64,000 nt of DNA from contig JAIXYQ010000006.1 in NCBI GenBank assembly GCA_027490145.1, positions 186,001 through 250,000 of the forward strand, in the 5' to 3' direction. This document shows positions 48,532 to 56,599 of this stretch, one piece after another. Position numbers and translations under genes: made by a program. Positions within the stretch are counted from its first letter, which is position 1. Every line of letters begins with the position of its first letter. Under the pieces are notes generated by a model. The model saw only the letters and a program-made list of their open reading frames with translations. It was not told the DNA's origin and did not search any database. This stretch comes from Planctomycetaceae bacterium. GTDB taxonomy: Bacteria; Planctomycetota; Phycisphaerae; Phycisphaerales; SM1A02.

Positions 48532-49901
48532 ACGTCAGCCCCGTTGCGTTCGGCTTCGTGGTCAGCCTGCTGCTGCACGTGCTCGTGCTCGGCGGGTACG
48601 CGGAAGATGCGGCGCAACTGGTCGGCAAGGCGGTGCTCGCCATCATCGAACCGGCGCGCACGCCTGATCCCGCCGCACCCGATCCCAAGCAGGCCGACAA
48701 GCCCAAGTCCGCCGACCAGCCCAAGCGTGAGGAGCGCCAGCAACCCAAGCCGGAACCCAAGCCGGAACGGAAGCCCTCGGAGAAGCCGCGCCCGCCCGAG
48801 TCCGAACGCGGCCAGCAGCGGCCACCACGCACGCCCGAGCCGCCGCCACCGCCCGAGCCCGATGTCGTCGAGGTCACGCCCGGCATCGAAGGCGGATCGC
48901 AGACCAGCATGAACTGGATCGGGTACGACGAGTACCAGGAGCATCTTGCCAGGCTGGCCACGCAGGAACAGGCAGCCTTCGATCTCGAAGCATCGGGCGG
49001 CGGCTCACGCGCGGCGACCCAGGAACCGCAGCCCTTGCCGCAGGGGCCCGAAGGCCAGGCGCCGAGTCCGGTCGATCGTGCCGCGGTGGCCGAGCAACCG
49101 GCCACGGTGACGGCGGCTCCTGTCGCACCACCCGAACCCACGCCGCCGGCGCCCACCCCGCCGGCCGTCGCCACGACCGCGCCCGTCGAGCCACGGCCGG
49201 CACAACCTGCGCAGCCTGAACCCGCGCCCGCGCTCTCGGTCCCCGGCATCGTGCCGGATCCGACGGCGACCGATCGCGCACCCACCACCGATCCATCGAC
49301 GGCACCCCCCACCGCGCCTGACCCGAACAAGCCGCCCGAGCCGGCTGTTCCCATCCCGTCACCGGCCAAGCCCGATGCAACGAGCGCCGCTGCACCCAAG
49401 CCCGCTCCCGCTCCTGCACCCATCCAGCCCACCGCGCCCGCCCAGGTGGAGAAGCCCGGGCAGGAACGACCACAGGTGCCACCGCAGGTCGATGCGCCGG
49501 GCGCGGCCACGAACCCGAACGCCGACAAGGCCGGGCCCGTCACCGACGGCGCCAAGAGCGACAAGCAGTCGGCCGCCACCAGCGTGATCGACGTGCCCGC
49601 AAGCCTGTGGAAGAACGGCAAGCCGCTCGCGCGCGAAGGGCTGAACATCAAGACGCGGCGCGTCGAGCTGACCACGCTCACGCAGGTCTCAGGCAGTTAC
49701 CGCAATCCGCAGTGCGACATCTACTTCGACCACACCGGCAAGCCGGTGCAGGTCAAGATCGTCGAGAGCAGCGGCATGAAGGACGCGGTGGACGAGCCCG
49801 TGGTCGACACGCTCTACCGCTGGCGCGCCAGCGGCAAGCAGATCAGCCAGCTGCAGCCGGGACAGCTCGCGCGCTTCCGCGTTCGCATCTACCTGCGCTG
49901 A
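48528..49901 (+). CDS. TonB-like energy transducer with long Pro-rich region
   Basis: The 457-residue protein has an N-terminal membrane anchor (PVAFGFVVSLLLHVLVLGGYA). A long periplasm-spanning Pro/Lys/Glu/Ala region (~40-365) follows, then a C-terminal domain with TonB-like 'YRNPQCDIYFDHTGKPVQVKIVESSGMKDAVDEPVVDTLYRWRASG', comparable to 'G.v.v.f.i..dG.v.dv.v..SSG...LD.aal.al..w'. It would pass proton-motive energy from the ExbB/ExbD complex to outer-membrane receptors. The GTG start overlaps the exbD stop by four bases. The linker is longer than in classical TonB. Confidence 0.78.
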   Translation: MNVSPVAFGFVVSLLLHVLVLGGYAEDAAQLVGKAVLAIIEPARTPDPAAPDPKQADKPKSADQPKREERQQPKPEPKPERKPSEKPRPPESERGQQRPPRTPEPPPPPEPDVVEVTPGIEGGSQTSMNWIGYDEYQEHLARLATQEQAAFDLEASGGGSRAATQEPQPLPQGPEGQAPSPVDRAAVAEQPATVTAAPVAPPEPTPPAPTPPAVATTAPVEPRPAQPAQPEPAPALSVPGIVPDPTATDRAPTTDPSTAPPTAPDPNKPPEPAVPIPSPAKPDATSAAAPKPAPAPAPIQPTAPAQVEKPGQERPQVPPQVDAPGAATNPNADKAGPVTDGAKSDKQSAATSVIDVPASLWKNGKPLAREGLNIKTRRVELTTLTQVSGSYRNPQCDIYFDHTGKPVQVKIVESSGMKDAVDEPVVDTLYRWRASGKQISQLQPGQLARFRVRIYLR

Positions 49902-49926
49902 GGCCGTCGCACAGCTCAACCTCGCC

Positions 49927-49954
49927 TTGGGGCCCGGCCTCTTCCAGTTAGACT
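49927..49954 (+). promoter_or_regulatory. Promoter of the channel-like gene
   Basis: TTGGGG (49927-49932), a 16-base spacer, then TAGACT (49949-49954). The ATG at 49963 is eight bases further, so the leader is two to three bases at most. Confidence 0.5.
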
Positions 49955-49962
49955 CGCGGATC

Positions 49963-51105
49963 ATGCGATCACGAACGTTCGTCGTCACCATCGCGCTCAC
50001 CGTGCTGACTGGCATCCTGGCCTACTCCGCGCTGTCCGCGCGGCTCGAGCGGGCCTTCGATGACATGGCCGAGGCGGAGCGTGACGGGCCGGGGCGCAAC
50101 GTCGAGGAGCACGAGAACGACGTCCCCCTCGGCACCGAGCACGCCGCCTCCGACGAGGTGGTGGAGGCGCTCGAGCAGCACGAGTTCTCCAAGCAGGCCG
50201 CGCTCGTCTCGTTCGGGATCTACTTCAGTGACATCTCGCACATCAGTTTCGTCGAGGGCACCTTCCACATCAATGCCTACGTGTGGATGAACTGGGACCC
50301 AACCCGGTTCCTGCCCCCCGGCGCCTCGGCCGAGGACGAGCGCAAGGGGCTGCCCCGAGCACCCTGCGACACCTTCGGGTTCGTCGATGCCTTCGAGCTG
50401 ACCATCGAGCCTGTCGTCAAGGATCCCGGCTACGCACAGTTCCGGGTCATCGGCTCGATCCGGCAGGAGTTCAAGCTGGATCGGTTCCCGCTCGATCGCC
50501 ACGTGCTGCGGGTCTCGATCGAAGACGAGGAGCATGCCGACCACATCCTTCGCTTCGAGCCGGACGTGCGCAACTCGGGCACGAACGACTTCCGGATCAC
50601 CGGGTGGAAGCACGATCGGCCGATCGCCTCAACGTACACGCGGCTGTACGACACGAACTTCGGTGATCGCTCGCTTCCGACCGGTGACGAGTCCTTCTTC
50701 AGCGGGATCACCTTCGAGATACCGATCCGCCAGGTCCGGCTCGCCTACTTCGTGAAGCTCACCTGCGGCCTCTTCATCAGCACGCTGCTCGCGCTGATCT
50801 CGCTGGTCGTGGCCCACTACGGCGTCGATCGGCTCGGCTTCCCGGTCGGTGCGCTCTTCGCCGTGGTCGCGAGCCAATGGGTCGTGGGCGAGGCGCTGCC
50901 CCCGCGGGCACCCCCGACCATCGCCGACTGGCTGCACGTGATCTCGTTCGGCGTGATCCTGGCCGTGATGCTCGTCAACGTGCGATCGCTGCTGGTGCTC
51001 GAGGCAGGCGATCCCGACCGCAGCAAGGCGATCGACCGACGGTGGTTCTGGATCATCGGACCGTCGTGGCTGGGGGTCTGCATCCTGGTCTGCGTGCTGG
51101 CGTAA
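49963..51105 (+). CDS. Pentameric ligand-gated ion channel-like membrane protein
   Basis: The 380-residue protein has an N-terminal membrane/signal helix (TFVVTIALTVLTGILAYSAL), then an extracellular beta-sandwich. That region contains 'SFGIYFSDISHISFVEGTFHINAYVWMNWDP', 'IRQEFKLDRFPLDRHVLRVSIED' (the FPxD signature of the Cys-loop region in prokaryotic channels) and 'FEIPIRQVRLAYFVKL'. Four membrane helices follow at about 255-380, the second being 'LGFPVGALFAVVASQWVVGEALP'. The layout fits the pLGIC superfamily, although the pore helix is not classic. The ligand and ion are unknown. Related bacterial proteins are often annotated only as membrane proteins. Confidence 0.65.
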   Translation: MRSRTFVVTIALTVLTGILAYSALSARLERAFDDMAEAERDGPGRNVEEHENDVPLGTEHAASDEVVEALEQHEFSKQAALVSFGIYFSDISHISFVEGTFHINAYVWMNWDPTRFLPPGASAEDERKGLPRAPCDTFGFVDAFELTIEPVVKDPGYAQFRVIGSIRQEFKLDRFPLDRHVLRVSIEDEEHADHILRFEPDVRNSGTNDFRITGWKHDRPIASTYTRLYDTNFGDRSLPTGDESFFSGITFEIPIRQVRLAYFVKLTCGLFISTLLALISLVVAHYGVDRLGFPVGALFAVVASQWVVGEALPPRAPPTIADWLHVISFGVILAVMLVNVRSLLVLEAGDPDRSKAIDRRWFWIIGPSWLGVCILVCVLA

Positions 51106-51153
51106 GCCGCGGCCGTCGGAGCCACCGCCGCGCCGACCGGGTGCCCACGACCT

Positions 51154-51936
51154 TCAGCGCTCGAGCCGGCTGCGCCACGGAGCAAGGCCCGGCATGTCGG
51201 TCAGGTCGTGGAAGAGCGGCGTCACGGTGACCGCGCGCCCCACGAGCGCCTCGACATCAGAGCCCTCGGCCGTATGCACGAACTCCATGCCGTTGCCGCA
51301 GGGCCAGTAGTAGGCGGCACCGCCCGGGCTCGTGCGGCGCTCATAGCCATCGGCACCCGCGGCGGTGTTCATGGGGACCACGCGGATCGGCGGCATCGGC
51401 GCATCGGCGCTCTCGGTGCGCGGCACGTTGATGTTCATCACGCGGTGCGCGTCGAGCGGGTGCTCAAGCACGCGATCGATCGCCTGGCGCGCGATCCAGG
51501 CGCCGCGTGCGAAGTTCGACGGGCCCCGGCCCAGGTGCAGGCTCACGGCGATCGCGGGCACGCCAAGGAACGCGCTCTCGACCGCGGCAGCCACCGTGCC
51601 GGAATAGATCACGTTCACGCCCACATTGGCGCCCGAGTTCATGCCGCTGATCACCACGTCAGGACGCGAGCCGGCCCCATACCGCTCGGGCCAGATCGCC
51701 CGCAGCGCGACCTTCACGCAATCGGCCGGGCGGCCGTCGACCGCCGTGCCGGTGAAAGACGGCGTGCGGACCGTGCGCGTCATCAACGGAGCATGAAACG
51801 TGATGCCGTGGCCCGACGCACTCTGCACCGTGAGCGGCGCCACGACCATGATCTCGCCGAGCCCCGCAAGGGCATCATGCAGCGCTGCGATGCCGGGAGC
51901 CTCGATGCCGTCGTCGTTGGTGAGCAGGATGCGCAT
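51154..51936 (-). CDS. surE: 5'/3'-nucleotidase SurE
   Basis: The 260-residue metal-dependent phosphatase acts on nucleoside monophosphates and short polyphosphate in stationary-phase survival. The N-terminal metal site is 'LLTNDDGIEAPGI' (Asp8, Asp9). 'APLTVQSASGHGIT' and 'SGMNSGANVGVNVIYSGTVAAAVES' are further family blocks. TAGCCT on the minus strand (51946-51951) lies nine bases before the ATG and overlaps the stop of the upstream GT2 gene. surE may therefore be read both from its own promoter and from that gene's transcript. Confidence 0.94.
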   Translation of the reverse strand: MRILLTNDDGIEAPGIAALHDALAGLGEIMVVAPLTVQSASGHGITFHAPLMTRTVRTPSFTGTAVDGRPADCVKVALRAIWPERYGAGSRPDVVISGMNSGANVGVNVIYSGTVAAAVESAFLGVPAIAVSLHLGRGPSNFARGAWIARQAIDRVLEHPLDAHRVMNINVPRTESADAPMPPIRVVPMNTAAGADGYERRTSPGGAAYYWPCGNGMEFVHTAEGSDVEALVGRAVTVTPLFHDLTDMPGLAPWRSRLER

Positions 51937-51948
51937 GGTGACCGGAGG

Positions 51949-53217
51949 CTACCGCCCGGCGGCGCGCGGACCCGCCGCCTCGCCCGACGCGGCGAGCGCA
52001 GCCTGGCGTGCCTTGCGCGTTTCGCGCGACTCGAGCACGTACTGCCGACCGCCCCATCGCACGGCGCGCCCTGACTCCAGGTCCCTCGCGCCGTCGCGCA
52101 GGATCATCGCGACCTTCCAGGCACTCAGCGCATGCCGCAGCACGCCCCAGCGCGGCGCGCGCATGCGCCAGTGGATCCAGGTCAGCGTGCCCAGCATGAT
52201 CGCCAGCGACCCCGCCCCCGCGCCGATCGACCAGCCCCAGCGGGGCCACGCCAGCAGGCCGCCGACCACGCCGAAGGCGATCGACGCCAAGCTTGCAGCG
52301 GGCGCGATCACGCCGGCACCGAGCACGCCGAGGGCAGCACGACGAAGCGCGATGACGCTGCGGTTGTATGCCTCGATGTAGATCCGCTTCCACCCTTCCG
52401 CGAACTGCTCCCAGGTGTCGTACATGCTCGTGACGAGCATGCCGTCGGCCACGAAGACGCCGCACCGCGATCCCGCCCGCTGCACGGCCCAGGCGAAGGC
52501 GAGGTCCTCGAGCAGCGCGTGCTTCACCGCCTCATGGCCGCCCAGACCCTCGTACACCGAGCGCTCGAACAGCATGAACTGGCCGTTGGCGAAGGGCTTG
52601 GGGTTCACGGGCCGGTTCGCACGGCCGAGCGGGTACCGCTTCATGAGCTGCACCGCCGCGACCGGCTGCACGTGCCGCTCGAAGGGGAGCTTGCGCGTCA
52701 GCGTGCTCAAGAGGCTGACCAAGCCCAGCCCCCGACCTCGCAGAAGCGCGACCGTCGCCCGCACCAGCCGCGGGTCGAACCAAGTGTCGGCGTCGGTGAA
52801 AAGCAGCAGGTCGCCCCGCGCGCGTGCCGCACCGATGCGTGCGGCGTTGCACTTGCCGGCCCAATCCTCGGGGCAGGAACCATTCTCGATGATGACCAGG
52901 CGTGGATCATCGATCGCGCGCAGTTCGGCCAGCGTGCCGTCGGTGCAGCGATCGAGCACGAAGATCACCTCGATCGACGGCCAGTCCCCCGCCAGGATGC
53001 TGCGCGCGCAGTGCGCGGCCTTGCCTTGCTCGTTGTGGGCCGGAACGATGACCGAGACCATTGGCTCGGTCCCCTGGAGCGGTTCGGCCAAGCCGTCGGC
53101 CACCGGCCGCGTGTACGGCAGGTCCTTCCAGATCCGGAACGCGACGATCGCCCAGAACGCGCCGCCGGCGAGTGCCAGGGCGGACAGCACCATGCCGACG
53201 GCATCCTGCCAGACCAT
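51949..53217 (-). CDS. Membrane GT2 glycosyltransferase (HpnB/CrtQ-like)
   Basis: The 422-residue protein starts with one membrane helix, then a GT-A family 2 catalytic domain: 'MVSVIVPAHNEQGKAAHCARSIL', 'VIFVLDRCTDGTLAEL', the DxD motif 'LFTDADTWFDPRLV', 'NPKPFANGQFMLFERSVYEGLGGHEAVKHALLEDLAFA' and 'EGWKRIYIEAYNRS'. Two to three C-terminal membrane helices follow (~300-360). The sequence is closest in pattern to hopanoid-associated HpnB or carotenoid CrtQ enzymes. The lipid or carotenoid acceptor is not proven and no hopanoid gene is adjacent. A TACACT box lies six bases before the ATG. Confidence 0.78.
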   Translation of the reverse strand: MVWQDAVGMVLSALALAGGAFWAIVAFRIWKDLPYTRPVADGLAEPLQGTEPMVSVIVPAHNEQGKAAHCARSILAGDWPSIEVIFVLDRCTDGTLAELRAIDDPRLVIIENGSCPEDWAGKCNAARIGAARARGDLLLFTDADTWFDPRLVRATVALLRGRGLGLVSLLSTLTRKLPFERHVQPVAAVQLMKRYPLGRANRPVNPKPFANGQFMLFERSVYEGLGGHEAVKHALLEDLAFAWAVQRAGSRCGVFVADGMLVTSMYDTWEQFAEGWKRIYIEAYNRSVIALRRAALGVLGAGVIAPAASLASIAFGVVGGLLAWPRWGWSIGAGAGSLAIMLGTLTWIHWRMRAPRWGVLRHALSAWKVAMILRDGARDLESGRAVRWGGRQYVLESRETRKARQAALAASGEAAGPRAAGR

Positions 53218-53223
53218 GCATCG

Positions 53224-53241
53224 AGTGTAGCGCACTACGAT
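53224..53241. promoter_or_regulatory. Divergent -10 boxes between the GT2 gene and nnrE
   Basis: Minus-strand TACACT (53224-53229) sits six bases from the GT2 ATG. Plus-strand TACGAT (53236-53241) sits nine bases from the nnrE GTG. The whole divergent regulatory region is only 33 bases long. Confidence 0.45.
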
Positions 53242-53250
53242 CCGCCCCCC

Positions 53251-53877
53251 GTGCAACGCACCCTCACGAGGCAGCAAGCCCGCGACCACGATGCCCACTG
53301 CATCGAGGTGCTCGGCATGCCGCGACTGCTGCTGATGGAGAATGCAGCGGCAGCCGTCGCGCGTGAGGTGCTGCTCGTGGCCGATCGCCACGTCGGAGGC
53401 ATCGTGGTGGTCTGTGGCGAAGGCGACAACGGCGGCGATGGCTGGGCGATCGCGCGCCACCTGGCGGTCGCCGGTCGCAGCGTGCGCGTGGCACATGTCG
53501 GCGAGCCGCACGGCGAGGCGGCCCGGACGATGGCGACGATCACGCGCGCGATGGGCATTCCGGTCGAACCGTTCACGCCCGTCGTGCCGCCCAAGGCGCC
53601 CGGCATCGTGGTCGATGCTCTGCTCGGCACCGGCTGCGACCGCGCCGTCGTCGGCCGCCAGCGCGAGGCGATCGAGTGGATGAATGCCTGCGGCGCGCCC
53701 ATCGTCAGCGTGGACCTGCCCAGCGGCATCGATGCGGACACCGGCCAGCCCCACGGCTGTGCGGTGCGTGCGGCGTTGACCGTGACCTTCGTCGCGCCCA
53801 AGGCCGGCTTTGCGGCCGCGGGGCCATGGCTCGGTGCGGTCGTTGTGGCGGGCATCGGTGCTCCGACGCCGGCCTGA
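53251..53877 (+). CDS. nnrE: NAD(P)H-hydrate epimerase
   Basis: The 208-residue YjeF_N-domain protein interconverts the R and S forms of damaged NAD(P)H hydrate so that the dehydratase can repair it. Motifs are 'MPRLLLMENAAAAVA', 'VVVCGEGDNGGDGWAIARHLA', 'VVDALLGTGCD' and 'IVSVDLPSGIDADTG'. Only the epimerase domain is present; the C-terminal ADP/ATP-dependent dehydratase (NnrD) fused in many bacteria is missing and must be encoded elsewhere. The start is a GTG at 53251, since the conserved 'LTRQQARDHD' begins five residues later and a -10 lies just upstream. Confidence 0.9.
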   Translation: MQRTLTRQQARDHDAHCIEVLGMPRLLLMENAAAAVAREVLLVADRHVGGIVVVCGEGDNGGDGWAIARHLAVAGRSVRVAHVGEPHGEAARTMATITRAMGIPVEPFTPVVPPKAPGIVVDALLGTGCDRAVVGRQREAIEWMNACGAPIVSVDLPSGIDADTGQPHGCAVRAALTVTFVAPKAGFAAAGPWLGAVVVAGIGAPTPA

Positions 53878-53954
53878 GCACCGTGACGCACCCGATCACG
53901 CCGCGGACGCAGCCTCCGCTCGGTGCCACGGCCCTGCCGCACACCACCCGCTGC

Positions 53955-53960
53955 TAGGCT
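53955..53960 (+). promoter_or_regulatory. -10-like TAGGCT before the lolC-like gene
   Basis: GC-TAGGCT ends 10 bases before the ATG at 53971. It suggests a very short leader for the lolC-lolD transcript. Confidence 0.4.
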
Positions 53961-53970
53961 TGCCGTGCGC

Positions 53971-55606
53971 ATGTACGCCGCGCTGCTCTCCAACCGATAC
54001 CTGACCTCCCGCGTGATCCCGCTGATCGCCGTGGGCGCCGTGGCGCTCTGCGTCGCGCTCGTGATCATCGTGGTCAGCGTCATGAGCGGCTTCCTCGACA
54101 TGCTCAAGGCCAGCGGCCGGACACTCATCGGTGACGTCGTGGTGTCCAGCGGCATCGGCGGCATCCCGAACTACGACGAATGGCTCGCCGACCTGCGCGC
54201 GCTGCCCGAGGTCGAGGCCGCCACGCCCGTGATCGACACGCTCGGCCTGCTGCGCATGCCGTACCCGAGCGGCCCGAGCAAGGAGATCGCGCCGGTCCAA
54301 GTCTGGGCGATCGAGCCGGAGTCCTTCGCGAAGGTGACCGCGTACGGGGAGAAGGTCTGGTGGCGGCCGCCTGCTGACGAAGCCGCGCGCGATGCGATGC
54401 TCCCGGACGATCCGCGATTGCGCATGGACGCGTCCATCCTTCGCGATGGACTCACGCTCTCGCAGGGCGCCACCGGCAAGCCCGGGATCGTCTTGGGCAT
54501 GCACGTCTCGGTCGGCAACGCGCGCCAGTCGGATGGCTCCTACCGACCGCGCTTCGGCTGGTTCATGCCCGGCGAGCAGGTCACGCTGACCGTCGTCCCC
54601 GTGAGCGAAACGGGCAAGATCAGCGAACCCCGCGATGCGACCTTCCCGATCGTGAACGAGGTCTTCAGCGGCGTGTACGACGTCGACAAGAGCCGCGTCT
54701 TCATCCCGCTCGCGCAGGGGCAAGAGCTCCTGCGGCTCGATGCCGCACCGCTCTACGACACGACCGCCGAGCCCGATGCCGAAGGCAACCTGCCGCTGCT
54801 TGGCACGGCCCCCGCGCGCGTGACCAAGGTGCTCATCCGGGCCAAGCCCGGCACGAGTGCGCTCGATGCACGCGACGCGATCGAGGCAAGCTGGGATGCA
54901 TTCGTGGCGAAGGCGGCGCGGCGGAACGATCGGCTCGGTCGCCCCCCCGAGCGCGTGAGCATCCTGACCTGGGAACAGCAACTGCGCGACCTCATCGGCC
55001 CGGTCGAGAAGGAGCGCGAGATGATGCGCATCCTCTTCTCGATCATCTACATCGTGTGTGCCGGATTGATCCTGAGCATCTTCTGGTCGATCGTCATCGA
55101 GAAGACCCGCGACATCGGCATCCTGCGCAGCGTCGGCGCGAGCCGGCTCGGGATCCTGTGGATCTTCCTGCGCTACGGCCTGGCGATCGGCGTCGTCGGC
55201 AGCCTGGCCGGCGTGGGCATCGCCTGGGTCGTCGTCGACAACATCAACCTGATCCACGAGGCGATCGGCCGTGATGCACCGCGAGCCGCATGGATCACGA
55301 CCGCGGCTGTGGCCACCCTGTCGCTGGGCCTCGCGCTCCGAGCGCTCATCTGGCGCGGCCGCCTGCTGCCGGGCCTGCTGTGGACGATCGCCACGATCAC
55401 CTGCGCCATCGTCACGGTGGCGCTCATCGGCCACCGAGGCACGCTGATCTGGGACCCCTCGGTCTACTACTTCAGCACGATCCCGAGCAAGGTCGACTGG
55501 TTCAACGCAGCGATCACCGCGATCGGCGGCATCGTCTTCAGCGTGATCGGCGCGGCGATCCCCGCGGCCAAGGCCGCCGACGTCGACCCCGTGGAGGCAC
55601 TGCGCT

Positions 55607-55614
<8 letters not shown>
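53971..55614 (+). CDS. LolC/FtsX-type ABC transporter permease
   Basis: This 547-residue membrane protein has the MacB/LolC layout. There is an N-terminal helix (VIPLIAVGAVALCVALVIIVVSVMSGFLDMLKASGRTLIGDVVVSS) and a large periplasmic domain (~50-355). The FtsX helices follow ('MMRILFSIIYIVCAGLILSIFWSIVIEKTRDIGILRSVGAS' to the end), closing with 'AAKAADVDPVEALRYG'. With the LolD-like ATPase it would extract lipoproteins from the inner membrane for transfer to LolA. Two extra hydrophobic stretches near 470-500 lengthen the C-terminal half compared with E. coli LolC. The ATPase start overlaps its stop by eight bases. Confidence 0.85.
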
Positions 55615-56380
<766 letters not shown>

Positions 56381-56599
56381 GCCCAAGCGGCGGGCCACAG
56401 GGCCGCGAGGCCTTTAAGAAATCGTTCCCCGCGCCCGTCCACTCTGCAGTAGCCGGATTAGCTAGGTGTTCCACTGCGACTTCGGGTTTCGGCAATTCGC
56501 TGGCGTCACCGCGCGGACGACGGTCCATCCGCGTGTCACTGGCTTTGCAACACCGTACGTGACTCCGCGACCGCACAATCTCCCAAGGCACGTTGACGC
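56381..56599. other. Intergenic region at the left edge of the low-GC island
   Basis: 219 bases between the LolD-like stop and the stop of the nuclease gene on the other strand. Base composition drops here compared with the upstream kilobases. I found no tRNA, terminator with a T-run or clear direct repeat. A weak GTCAC…GTGAC inverted repeat lies near 56534-56562. Confidence 0.5.

Noticed and set aside
48700..49500. Pro-rich stretch in the TonB-like gene as a separate gene or repeat
   Set aside because: It is continuous with the N-terminal membrane anchor and the C-terminal TonB-like domain, as expected for the periplasm-spanning linker.
56381..56599. Possible tRNA or att site at the edge of the low-GC island
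   Set aside because: No T-arm GGTTCRANTCC, no cloverleaf and no matching direct repeat at the right edge near 58.7 kb; only a shared CCGTACG, which is too short.
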